Source: DAOMOD01 sp964526035 (GTDB taxonomy: Bacteria > Pseudomonadota > Gammaproteobacteria > Xanthomonadales > BPKI01). Taken from it: 6,522 nucleotides of DNA. Under the pieces are notes generated by a model that was given only the letters and a program-made list of their open reading frames with translations, searched no databases and was not told the origin of the DNA. A program made the position numbers and the translations under genes. Of this stretch, positions 1-5,846 are shown one piece after another. The stretch lies in assembly GCA_964526035.1 (NCBI GenBank), contig CAZGKE010000180.1:1-6522 (forward strand). Reading direction: 5' to 3'. How positions within the stretch are numbered: the stretch's first letter is position 1; each line of letters begins with the position of its first letter.

Positions 1-1395
1 GACGGCCTGCCGGTCAGCGTGCGTGCTCCTGGACTCGTCGAACGCACCAGGCGCTGGCTGCAGCGCGAGCCGCGACTGGCGGCCGCGGTCGCCCTCACCT
101 TCGTCGCCGTGACCGTGGGGACCTTCGCCACCTATCGCGAATCGCTTGCTTCCGATGCCGAACGCACGGTGGCGGTACAGCAGCGCGACGCCGCCGAGGT
201 CGCGCGCGCTGCAGAAGCCGTGCAACGCGTGCGCGCCGAACATGCAACCGCCTTGGGCGCGCGTCTGTTTGTGCGGGCGCGGGACTTGCAGGACACCAGC
301 GAGGCCGCGAACGAAGTGCTGCGCTGGCTGCGCGAGCGTCTTCCCGACGACGAGGCCATGCAGGCCGAAGTGCTGACGGACTTCGCCACGGCGCTCGATG
401 CCAACGAATCCCGGGGACAGGTGCAGAACCTGCTGTATCAGGTGATGAGCGTCATGGGTGGCGAGTATCGCGGGCTGATCCTCGATCAACTCGAGCGGTC
501 CAACGAGCCGGTCGATCAGCTGTATGCGGCGATGCTCGCCTGGCGCGATATCGAAAACGATGAGCAAAGAGCACGCTTCCGGACGCTGCTTGATCGCGCG
601 CTGAAGAGCAACCCCGACAGCAGTTTCGCCTGGTACGTAGCGGCCACCTACTGCGTCGATGGAGGCGATGAGGCGTGTCCACGCCGTGATGCAGCCGAAC
701 AGCTGGTGCGCCTCGACCCGGACAACAGGTTCTCCTGGGTCGTGCTTGCCGGGGCCAGTGAGGGCGACGCGGCCTATGCCGCCCTTCGGGAGGCCGCGGC
801 GCGCGGGAAACTGCACGACTACTACGTGGCCAACTACATGGCGTTCGCCCGCGCCATCGAGCACAGCAACGTCGCGGTCCCGAGGCTGTTGGCAGATCTG
901 GCGGGTGTCCTGTCGCCACAGGAATCGGTGGAATCGACCGTGGCCCAGGTGGAGGCATGGTCGCTCCCGTCGCCACACTTCGCTCGCTTCGTCGATCTCT
1001 GCCACCCGCAGAGGGGCATGCCCGAGGATCCCGCGGTCCGCGCGGACTGCGTTGCGATCGCCGAAGCGATGGCGCGCGGCAGAAACTCGCTGGTGACCAA
1101 CATGGTCGGCAGTGCCGTCGTCCGCCGCCTGGCGCCGGCGACGCCGCTCGCAGACGAAATGCGCGCGCTGCGTGCACGCTACGTCTATCTCTCGGAGCTG
1201 TATTTCCAGATGACCCACGAACAGTTGCTGAGCTACCCGCTGGAGCGCTTCGAGCACGACATGCTTGAACACGGAGAGCTGGAAGCGATGGCCCGCCGGA
1301 TCGAATTCCACGGATTGCCCTCCCATCCACCGGAAGGCTGGTCACCAAAAGACCCCATGACCTTGCTGCTTCCCGAGGAACGGACGCGGCGCTAG
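1..1395 (+). CDS. C-terminal part of a probable membrane-anchored Ser/Thr protein kinase (5' end outside window)
   Basis: The frame is open from base 1, so the GTG at 19 is probably an internal valine and the gene starts upstream. The first visible residues (DGLPVSVRAP, then an arginine-rich RTRRWLQREPR) match the juxtamembrane linker that follows the catalytic domain in many Hanks-type bacterial kinases, where 'hlxGLPVxARP' precedes the membrane helix. A transmembrane helix follows at window codons 26-44, then an Ala/Arg/Glu-rich coiled coil (about 48-95). The remaining tail of about 370 residues would be periplasmic. It has two TPR-like helical hairpins near codons 194-252 (ALKSNPDSSFAWYVAATY and AAEQLVRLDPDNRFSWVVLAG) and cysteines at C-V-D-G-G-D-E-A-C. 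The stop is TAG at 1393-1395. No catalytic motif is inside the window, so the kinase call is inferred from the linker and architecture; a TPR-tailed membrane protein without a kinase domain is the alternative. Confidence 0.7.
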   Translation, partial: DGLPVSVRAPGLVERTRRWLQREPRLAAAVALTFVAVTVGTFATYRESLASDAERTVAVQQRDAAEVARAAEAVQRVRAEHATALGARLFVRARDLQDTSEAANEVLRWLRERLPDDEAMQAEVLTDFATALDANESRGQVQNLLYQVMSVMGGEYRGLILDQLERSNEPVDQLYAAMLAWRDIENDEQRARFRTLLDRALKSNPDSSFAWYVAATYCVDGGDEACPRRDAAEQLVRLDPDNRFSWVVLAGASEGDAAYAALREAAARGKLHDYYVANYMAFARAIEHSNVAVPRLLADLAGVLSPQESVESTVAQVEAWSLPSPHFARFVDLCHPQRGMPEDPAVRADCVAIAEAMARGRNSLVTNMVGSAVVRRLAPATPLADEMRALRARYVYLSELYFQMTHEQLLSYPLERFEHDMLEHGELEAMARRIEFHGLPSHPPEGWSPKDPMTLLLPEERTRR

Positions 1396-1410
1396 ATTTG
1401 CGTTGGTGTC

Positions 1411-1485
1411 TTGTGGGAGAGGCCTCAGCCTCGGCGCGCCATGCCGCATCGTGCGGGACGGTCGCGGCTGAGGCCTGTCCTGCAG
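1411..1485. repeat. REP/BIME-like inverted repeat, copy A
   Basis: Arms at 1420-1433 and 1463-1476 are inverted copies with a single mismatch over 14 bases, and weaker complementarity continues outward to about 1412 and 1484. The form GTGGGAG-GGCCTCAGCC...CGCGGCTGAGGCC resembles the abundant intergenic 'GTGGGAGCGGCTTCAGCCGCGA' palindromes of pseudomonads and xanthomonads. It lies 15 bases after the kinase-type gene, at a convergent 3' junction. Its right arm shares 19 identical bases with copy B (1452-1470 and 1618-1636). The folded transcript could protect or terminate messages from either side, but no T-tract follows. Confidence 0.75.
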
Positions 1486-1511
1486 TGCGCATCTCGCGCG
1501 GTGGGCTCTTC

Positions 1512-1542
1512 CCCGGATTCCACTGCGTTGCATCCGGGCTAC
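1512..1542 (-). repeat. GTAG-headed palindromic repeat (REP/SMAG-like)
   Basis: Read on the minus strand, GTAG (1542-1539) is followed immediately by a hairpin with perfect 7-base arms CCCGGAT (1538-1532) and ATCCGGG (1518-1512), loop about 13 bases. A GTAG head followed by a short hairpin is the hallmark of the REP class mobilised by RAYT transposases in Xanthomonadales and Pseudomonas (SMAG elements in Stenotrophomonas). The CCCGGAT...ATCCGGG core is a very common form. It sits between copies A and B, making a composite repeat cluster. Confidence 0.7.
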
Positions 1543-1576
1543 CAGGTCGATCGGGATATGGGGGAGTGTCGGTGTC

Positions 1577-1650
1577 CTGTGGAAGGGGCCTCAGCCCCGA
1601 CACGTCACGCTGAATCATGCGGGACGGTCGCGGCTGGGGCCGCTGTCACT
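1577..1650. repeat. REP/BIME-like inverted repeat, copy B
   Basis: This is a second element related to copy A, offset by about 166 bases. The left part has its own small hairpin GGGGC-CTCA-GCCCC (1585-1598), and the left region pairs imperfectly with the right arm TCGCGGCTGGGGCC (1628-1641). The 19 bases at 1618-1636 are identical to 1452-1470 in copy A. Where copy A has CTGAGGCC, copy B has CTGGGGCC, and its left arm still reads CCTCAGCC, so pairing is partly decayed here. Confidence 0.65.
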
Positions 1651-1755
1651 ACGGTCGATGCCCGGATCGGGCGGAATGACGCGCCCGGCTGCCGTGATCT
1701 GGAACAGCGAGCGCCAGTCCATCAGAGACGGGGAAGACGCGCGCCCCGTGAGCCT
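1651..1755. other. Remainder of the intergenic stretch, no gene seen
   Basis: No credible coding sequence is visible between the repeat cluster and the end of the permease remnant. The only structure is a small hairpin GCCCG-GAT-CGGGC (1660-1672). It is GC-rich but not followed by a T-tract on either strand, so a terminator role for either convergent gene is possible but not supported. Confidence 0.4.
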
Positions 1756-2450
1756 TCAATGATCCGAGCGCAGGCATTCGCTCGGTGCAATCCGGGTCGA
1801 ACGGCGCGCGGGCAGCCAGCAGGCCAGCAACGCGACGCCGAGCAACATCAATGGATCGACCAGGAACGCGATTGCGGAGAACGGCTCGATGTATTCCGTG
1901 AGATGCGCCAGCAATCGGCTCACGCCCAGCGCCAACATCAGTCCAATCGCGAGGCCGAGCAGAAGCGGTCGCGCCGCGCCGCGCATGACGTGGCGGATCA
2001 CGCTGCCGGATTGTGCGCCGAGCGCCATGCGCACGCCGATCTCCTTGCGCTGCCGCACCAGTGCGTAGCTGACCAGCCCGTACAGGCCGATGCAACTGAT
2101 GCCGACGGCGAGCCAGGCCAGACCTGCGCTTATCCTGCTGGCCACCACAAAGGGCAGTCATTGGATTCGCAAAGCGTCGCTCATCCGCATCGGCCGGCAG
2201 CTGGCTTCAGGCGCGATCCGCAGGCACTCGCGCTCCAGGGCCGCAATCTGCGAAGCAGAGGGGTCCCGGAGCTTCAGCAACAGCGTCGCTGCGTCGCGAC
2301 TGCCCGGCGCGGCCGGCAGGTAGATGACCGCCCGCATGGGATCTCCGATCAACAAGCCGCTTGCGAGGTCGCGCGCCACGCCCACGACTTCGACATCACG
2401 GTCGATATCCCATCCGTCGCGTTCGCTGCCTTGGAGCCGGACGGCTTGAG
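1756..2450 (-). pseudogene. Remnant of a MacB/FtsX-type ABC transporter permease: N-terminus lost and in-frame stop
   Basis: Read from high to low coordinates, the first part (VEVVGVARDLASG, VIYLPAAPG, LLLKLRDPSA) matches the end of the periplasmic MacB core domain that precedes the last membrane region. The second part is a textbook C-terminal FtsX domain: a helix ending IGLYGLVSYALVRQRKEIGVRMALGA, a second helix GLAIGLMLALGVSRLLA, and a third LMLLGVALLACWLPARRS with a natural-looking end at 1756. The type is that of orphan permeases common in Acidobacteria and Xanthomonadales, which act with an ATPase in export or lipoprotein/peptide traffic. Both parts are in one frame but are split by TGA at 2160-2158 (context RIQ-stop-LPFVVASRI). 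Recognisable homology begins only near 2450; the N-terminal helix and most of the periplasmic domain of a full permease (400-800 residues) are absent. The ATG at 2148 is not a sensible start. The 5' limit is approximate. Confidence 0.8.
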
Positions 2451-2487
2451 TCTGGCATGGACGGTCCGCACGGCGCATTTCCGCCTG

Positions 2488-2515
2488 TTGACGGGGCGCA
2501 GGCAAAGCGTAGACT
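2488..2515 (+). promoter_or_regulatory. Candidate sigma-70 promoter for the secreted-protein gene
   Basis: TTGACG (2488-2493, five of six to the -35 consensus) is followed after 16 bases by TAGACT (2510-2515, four of six to the -10 consensus). Transcription would start near 2522, leaving a leader of about 80 bases before the ATG at 2602. It lies just beyond the broken end of the permease remnant, in the only gene-free stretch upstream of the gene (about 2451-2601). This is a pattern match only. Confidence 0.4.
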
Positions 2516-2601
2516 CAGCCGGTTGGGACGCGCTGGCGCCTTCGGTCGCCGGACGCGTGCCGTTAAGCGATACCGCCATGCGTCCCCCGGAGGGACTGAC
2601 C

Positions 2602-4020
2602 ATGCGCCGCTTCAGCAGGAAGTCTGTGAGCCCGCTGCACGCGGGCGTCCGCCGGGCCGGGATTGAAGATCCGGCACGCGCCGCAACCGAGCGCAGCGCA
2701 CCGTCCCATCCCCGATGTTCGAGCCTATCCGCCTGCGGTGGCCGATGGCTTGCCCGTGCCCTGGCCGGGCTGGCTGCGCTCGGTCCGATTCTGTTCGGCA
2801 GCAGCGCTCATGCCGGATCGGCGGACTACATTCACAATCGCAATGCCGTACCGGTGAACGGACGGCAGGTGTTCGAGGTGCGCCTGGGCACGAGCGTACG
2901 CACCAGCGACGGCCTCGAGATTCCGCTTGTCGTGGTCGTCACGGGCGGTCCGACGCCCGGTACCACCACGCTTGCCGGCGCACAGCTCGACGGCGCCTCG
3001 CTGTTCGATGGGGGTCCGAATCCATCGTTCACCAATATTGTCGCCAGCGGCGGCATCTTCTCGCTGGGTGGCGGTTGCGAGCGCGGGACGGTGACGGAGT
3101 TTCCCTTCATTCTCACCAATCGACCCCGCATTGCGCGCTTCAATTCCAGCACAGGCCTGTTCAGCGTCGTCACACCGACCATTGCCGGTACCGATTCCTA
3201 CGACTCCATCGACTGCGCGCCGAGTCCCGTGGGCACCCTTTTCGCAACCACCAACTCGACCCTGGGTCGCGTCGAGATCTATCGCGACAACGGCGCCGGC
3301 TTCGTGCCGGTGCAGGTCGGCGGCATCACTGGAGTCGCCACTCCGTTTTCCGGCGGCATGCGGCCGGGACTGGGCTTTCAGGGAATTCAGAACGACATGA
3401 CCCTCAGCTTCATGCGCTCCAACGGTGCCAACGAGTTCGTGAGCGTCAACGCCTCCACCGGCACGCTGGGGACGCCCTGCATCTTCTTCAACGCACCGGC
3501 GCCATCGGGTTTCGTCCGGCCGCGCGAATCGCTGTTCAGAATCCTGCCGAATGGCGGCGCGCGCCTCGCCGTGGGCGACTTCGATGACAACGGAACTACC
3601 GACATCGTCACGATTCCGCCGGGATCGTGCACACCGACCGCCACGTCGGCGGGTGCCGGCAGCAGCAACGGCGGCAACGGCTACAACTGGACCGGCTATG
3701 CGACGGCAACCGGCGTTTCACCTTCTGCCGAGAACATTCTCTGGGGCGACTACTTCTACGTCGACCCGCATAACAACTTCGTGCATGACTCGCCGATCAA
3801 CTCGCCGTTCGCCGGCCGTGGCGGCCCCTTCCACGGCTGCGGTGTCGGCGATCGCGATTCGGGCCCTTCGATGCTGGCGGTTTCGGCCGGAACCAGCAAT
3901 CTCACGCTTCAATTCAGCCTTCTTGAGAAGGGAGCGCTCAACGATCCGGAGTTCGTGCAGCGCACCGGTTTCGAGCAGCGCGCGGTCATCGACACGCAGG
4001 CGTTTGCGACCTGCCCGTAG
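2602..4020 (+). CDS. Secreted protein of unknown function with an FG-GAP/calcium-loop-like motif
   Basis: The product is 472 residues. The ATG at 2602 is chosen because GGAGG at 2589-2593 sits 8 bases upstream; the in-frame ATG at 2578 lacks such a site. A Sec signal is clear: an arginine-rich stretch, hydrophobic core LAGLAALGPILFG (about 54-66) and a cleavage site SSAHA|GS after residue 71. The n-region is unusually long (about 48 residues). The mature part is rich in Gly, Ser, Thr and Asn, as in beta-rich exported proteins, and has six cysteines, an even number that could pair as disulfides. At residues 324-336, VGDFDDNGTTDIV, is a DxDxNGxxD calcium-binding loop (D326, D328, N330, D334) typical of FG-GAP/VCBS repeats, but only one copy is clear. 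No PEP-CTERM, LPXTG or other sorting tail is seen. It could be an extracellular or outer-surface protein; the specific role is unknown. Confidence 0.85.
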   Translation: MRRFSRKSVSPLHAGVRRAGIEDPARAATERSAPSHPRCSSLSACGGRWLARALAGLAALGPILFGSSAHAGSADYIHNRNAVPVNGRQVFEVRLGTSVRTSDGLEIPLVVVVTGGPTPGTTTLAGAQLDGASLFDGGPNPSFTNIVASGGIFSLGGGCERGTVTEFPFILTNRPRIARFNSSTGLFSVVTPTIAGTDSYDSIDCAPSPVGTLFATTNSTLGRVEIYRDNGAGFVPVQVGGITGVATPFSGGMRPGLGFQGIQNDMTLSFMRSNGANEFVSVNASTGTLGTPCIFFNAPAPSGFVRPRESLFRILPNGGARLAVGDFDDNGTTDIVTIPPGSCTPTATSAGAGSSNGGNGYNWTGYATATGVSPSAENILWGDYFYVDPHNNFVHDSPINSPFAGRGGPFHGCGVGDRDSGPSMLAVSAGTSNLTLQFSLLEKGALNDPEFVQRTGFEQRAVIDTQAFATCP

Positions 4021-4039
4021 AGCCGAGCTTGCTCGGCTC
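4017..4039 (+). repeat. GTAG-type REP hairpin overlapping the stop codon
   Basis: GTAG (4017-4020) is followed by a near-perfect hairpin: GAGCCGAGC (4020-4028) pairs with GCTCGGCTC (4031-4039), realistically with a 4-6 base loop. The sequence GTAGAGCCGAGCTTGCTCGGCT closely resembles SMAG elements of Stenotrophomonas (GTAG plus a short stem). The TAG of the head (4018-4020) is the stop codon of the secreted-protein gene. The family match is from memory of the motif. Confidence 0.75.
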
Positions 4040-4052
4040 CACGAAGTTGGGA

Positions 4053-4082
4053 GCGACCCTCTCCACCGACGGAGAGGGTCGC
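4053..4082. terminator. Perfect 12-bp hairpin between convergent genes; possible bidirectional terminator
   Basis: GCGACCCTCTCC (4053-4064) and GGAGAGGGTCGC (4071-4082) are perfect inverted copies around a 6-base loop ACCGAC. It lies between the stop of the secreted-protein gene (4020) and that of the VWA gene (4096). No T-tract follows on either strand, so it is not a canonical intrinsic terminator. It may be a second repeat element, or may halt polymerase or protect 3' ends of both transcripts. Confidence 0.5.
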
Positions 4083-4095
4083 CGGTTGCCACGGC

Positions 4096-5277
4096 TCAAT
4101 GAACTTCCTTGCCCTCGTAACGCAGCCCCTTGGCTTCCGCCTGCGCCCTGACCACTTCGTAGAGCTGGCGATCCAGGCTTGAATCGACATCCTTGCGATC
4201 GCGCAGCGCATCCTCGACATGCTCGCGGCGCTTTTCGGCGAGCTCACCCATGCGCGCCTGAAGTTCGGCGCGTCGGCTCGCTGCCGCTTCGACGGCTTCA
4301 CGGCGTGCCTGCGGCTCCATGGCGGCCACCGGTGCGGGCAGATGACTTTCGTCCAGGGATTCCAGGTCGACGCGTCCGCTGCTGAGGTCCTCGACCAGGT
4401 CGGCACCTGCGGTGAAGTTCGCCGCACCGGCGGATGAGGCGTTGAACAGCGCGCGCTTGACCCGTGCACCGGTGGTAGTGATGCGGTCGAGTTCGGCGCC
4501 TGTCTCGGCCTTGCGAGCCATGGCGAATTGGGTTTCCGGCGTGCCGTAGAACATCCGCGTGGCATCGATCTCGCGCGACAGTCTGGCGATCTCCTCATCG
4601 AATGGCGTCGCCACGGCGATGGCGTCGCCCTGCATGCCGACCTTGAGGCTGGCGCCCTGACCCTTCGCCGCGATCTCCTGCCAGATGCCGCGGGTGGCAC
4701 CGTTGTCGCCGGCCTGGATGGTGTTGACCACGATACCGCGGCGCGCAGCTTCGGCAAGCGTGACCGGATACTTCACGTCATCCGCGTAGTTCATCTGCGG
4801 CGGCGCATCGCCGACCAGAAAGACCACCTTGTAGGCGCTGTCGTCCTGGCTCCACGCCATGCGATGCACGGCATCGTGCAGCGCCTCGTTTACAGCCTCG
4901 GGAAAGTCGCCGCCGCCGCCAGCCTGGAATCCCATCAGCTCGAGGTACATGGCGTCGAGGTCGGTAGACAGGTCGATCACCCGGGTCACGTAGTCGTCGC
5001 CGCGGTCACGGAAGGCCACCAGGCCAATGCGCAGCTCGGGAGTCGGCTGCGCCGACGCCATGCTCGACGCGATCGACCAGATGTTCTCCTTGGCGGCCTG
5101 GATCAGACCACCCATGCTGCCGGTGGTGTCGAGCACGAAGACGGCGTCGATGCGCGGCTTCTGGGTCACCGGCACGGGCTGCGGATCGGGCGGACGCTGC
5201 GCATGGCGCTCGGGAAGACCGACGACCACGCCGGCAGTCAGTACGAACAGTGCGATCATCAACAGTCGGGTTCTCAT
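4096..5277 (-). CDS. Exported von Willebrand factor A (VWA) domain protein, third gene of the PspA operon
   Basis: The product is 393 residues. The N-terminus (1-27) is one hydrophobic helix with basic residues before it: a signal peptide or uncleaved anchor placing the rest in the periplasm; there is no lipobox cysteine. After a Pro-rich linker (28-41), a VWA fold starts: strand IDAVFVLD with the metal-binding MIDAS motif D50-T-T52-G-S54-M, an LRIGLVAFRDRGDD strand (82-95), GGGGDFPE (120-127) and VVFLVGDAPP (151-160). These are the usual VWA landmarks, with Thr in the second MIDAS position. VWA domains bind partner proteins through a divalent metal. Residues about 315-385 are highly charged, Ala/Glu/Arg-rich and likely form a coiled coil. 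GAGGAG lies 8 bases before the ATG. It follows the membrane-protein gene after 14 bases, implying co-transcription. The partner is unknown. Confidence 0.9.
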   Translation of the reverse strand: MRTRLLMIALFVLTAGVVVGLPERHAQRPPDPQPVPVTQKPRIDAVFVLDTTGSMGGLIQAAKENIWSIASSMASAQPTPELRIGLVAFRDRGDDYVTRVIDLSTDLDAMYLELMGFQAGGGGDFPEAVNEALHDAVHRMAWSQDDSAYKVVFLVGDAPPQMNYADDVKYPVTLAEAARRGIVVNTIQAGDNGATRGIWQEIAAKGQGASLKVGMQGDAIAVATPFDEEIARLSREIDATRMFYGTPETQFAMARKAETGAELDRITTTGARVKRALFNASSAGAANFTAGADLVEDLSSGRVDLESLDESHLPAPVAAMEPQARREAVEAAASRRAELQARMGELAEKRREHVEDALRDRKDVDSSLDRQLYEVVRAQAEAKGLRYEGKEVH

Positions 5278-5291
5278 GTCGGATTCTCCTC

Positions 5292-5846
5292 TCAGGAACG
5301 GGTGGCGAGCCGGCGCAACGCAACCTGCGCAGCGCGTTCTGCGGTATCGAAGGGGTCATCGCCGGGCTCCGTCGCGACGCGTGCCGCGGGGCCCGGGATC
5401 AGCACGTACAGCGCCTGCACCAGGAAAAAGCTCCACAGCGTCAGGAACAGGCTGCGCGTGTGCGCGGCAGTGGCGACGGCTGCGGCCAGTGCCAGTCCGT
5501 TGAGGCCTGCATCCAGCAGCGCCGAGCGCAGGCTGTCGTGCGCATACAGGCAGCGCAGCAGCCAGACCAGCGCAACCTGCGTCAGCAGCCAGGTCCACAG
5601 CACGGGGTCGAACGCAAGCAGCAACGCGGCGACAAGGAACCACGCCGTGACAATGGCGATACGTCCGACCCGGGCGTGGTGCCGGCCGAGCAGCCAGAGC
5701 AGGTAGGCGGCCGACAGCGCCAGGATCAGCATCTTGAGACCGCTGCCTGCACCGACCAGGGGCGCGAACAGCTTGAAGCCCAACGCACCGAGCGCACTCA
5801 ACAACAGCGCAACCAGCGCGCCGCGCCAGAAGCCGGCCGCGTTCAT
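5292..5846 (-). CDS. Six-helix inner-membrane protein, second gene of the PspA operon
   Basis: The product is 184 residues. The ATG (5846-5844) overlaps the stop of the PspA-like gene as ATGA, and GGAGG lies 5 bases before it, so this start is preferred over an in-frame ATG 22 codons upstream that lies inside the neighbour. Hydrophobic segments at about 9-30, 36-54, 60-79, 82-100, 109-129 and 132-150 suggest six membrane helices with short, Arg-containing loops (GRHHARVGR, RCLYAHDSLR). The tail 151-184 is soluble and amphipathic (DDPFDTAERAAQVALRRL) and, with an even helix count and a short cytoplasmic-looking N-terminus, would lie in the cytoplasm where it could meet PspA. I do not recognise a named family and see no catalytic or transport motif. 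Its position between a PspA homologue and an exported VWA protein suggests a membrane anchor or adaptor for both, which is inference. Confidence 0.88.
   Translation of the reverse strand: MNAAGFWRGALVALLLSALGALGFKLFAPLVGAGSGLKMLILALSAAYLLWLLGRHHARVGRIAIVTAWFLVAALLLAFDPVLWTWLLTQVALVWLLRCLYAHDSLRSALLDAGLNGLALAAAVATAAHTRSLFLTLWSFFLVQALYVLIPGPAARVATEPGDDPFDTAERAAQVALRRLATRS

Noticed and set aside
452..1618. Minus-strand open frame of 388 codons opposite the kinase-type gene.
   Set aside because: It is very Arg/Pro/Ser-rich, has no recognisable domain and crosses the repeats; a GC-rich antisense artefact of the plus-strand gene.
1411..1650. Possible CRISPR array, because of repeated 19-base units with spacing.
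   Set aside because: Only two copies, imperfect and within inverted repeats, with no regular spacers and no cas genes nearby.
1756..2148. Independent 130-residue membrane protein gene starting at ATG 2148.
   Set aside because: It begins in the middle of an FtsX domain, has no good ribosome site, and the preceding in-frame sequence continues the same family across the TGA.
1411..2601. Plus-strand frame open from a TTG at 1411 and continuous with the secreted-protein gene, giving a possible 869-residue protein.
   Set aside because: The first 397 residues are low-complexity Arg/Ala/Gln sequence running through the repeats and antisense to the permease remnant. The ribosome site and signal peptide place the start at 2602.
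4528..5706. Plus-strand open frame of 392 codons opposite the VWA and membrane-protein genes.
   Set aside because: Composition rich in Arg, His and Gln with no domain, and the opposite strand holds two genes with clear domains and ribosome sites.
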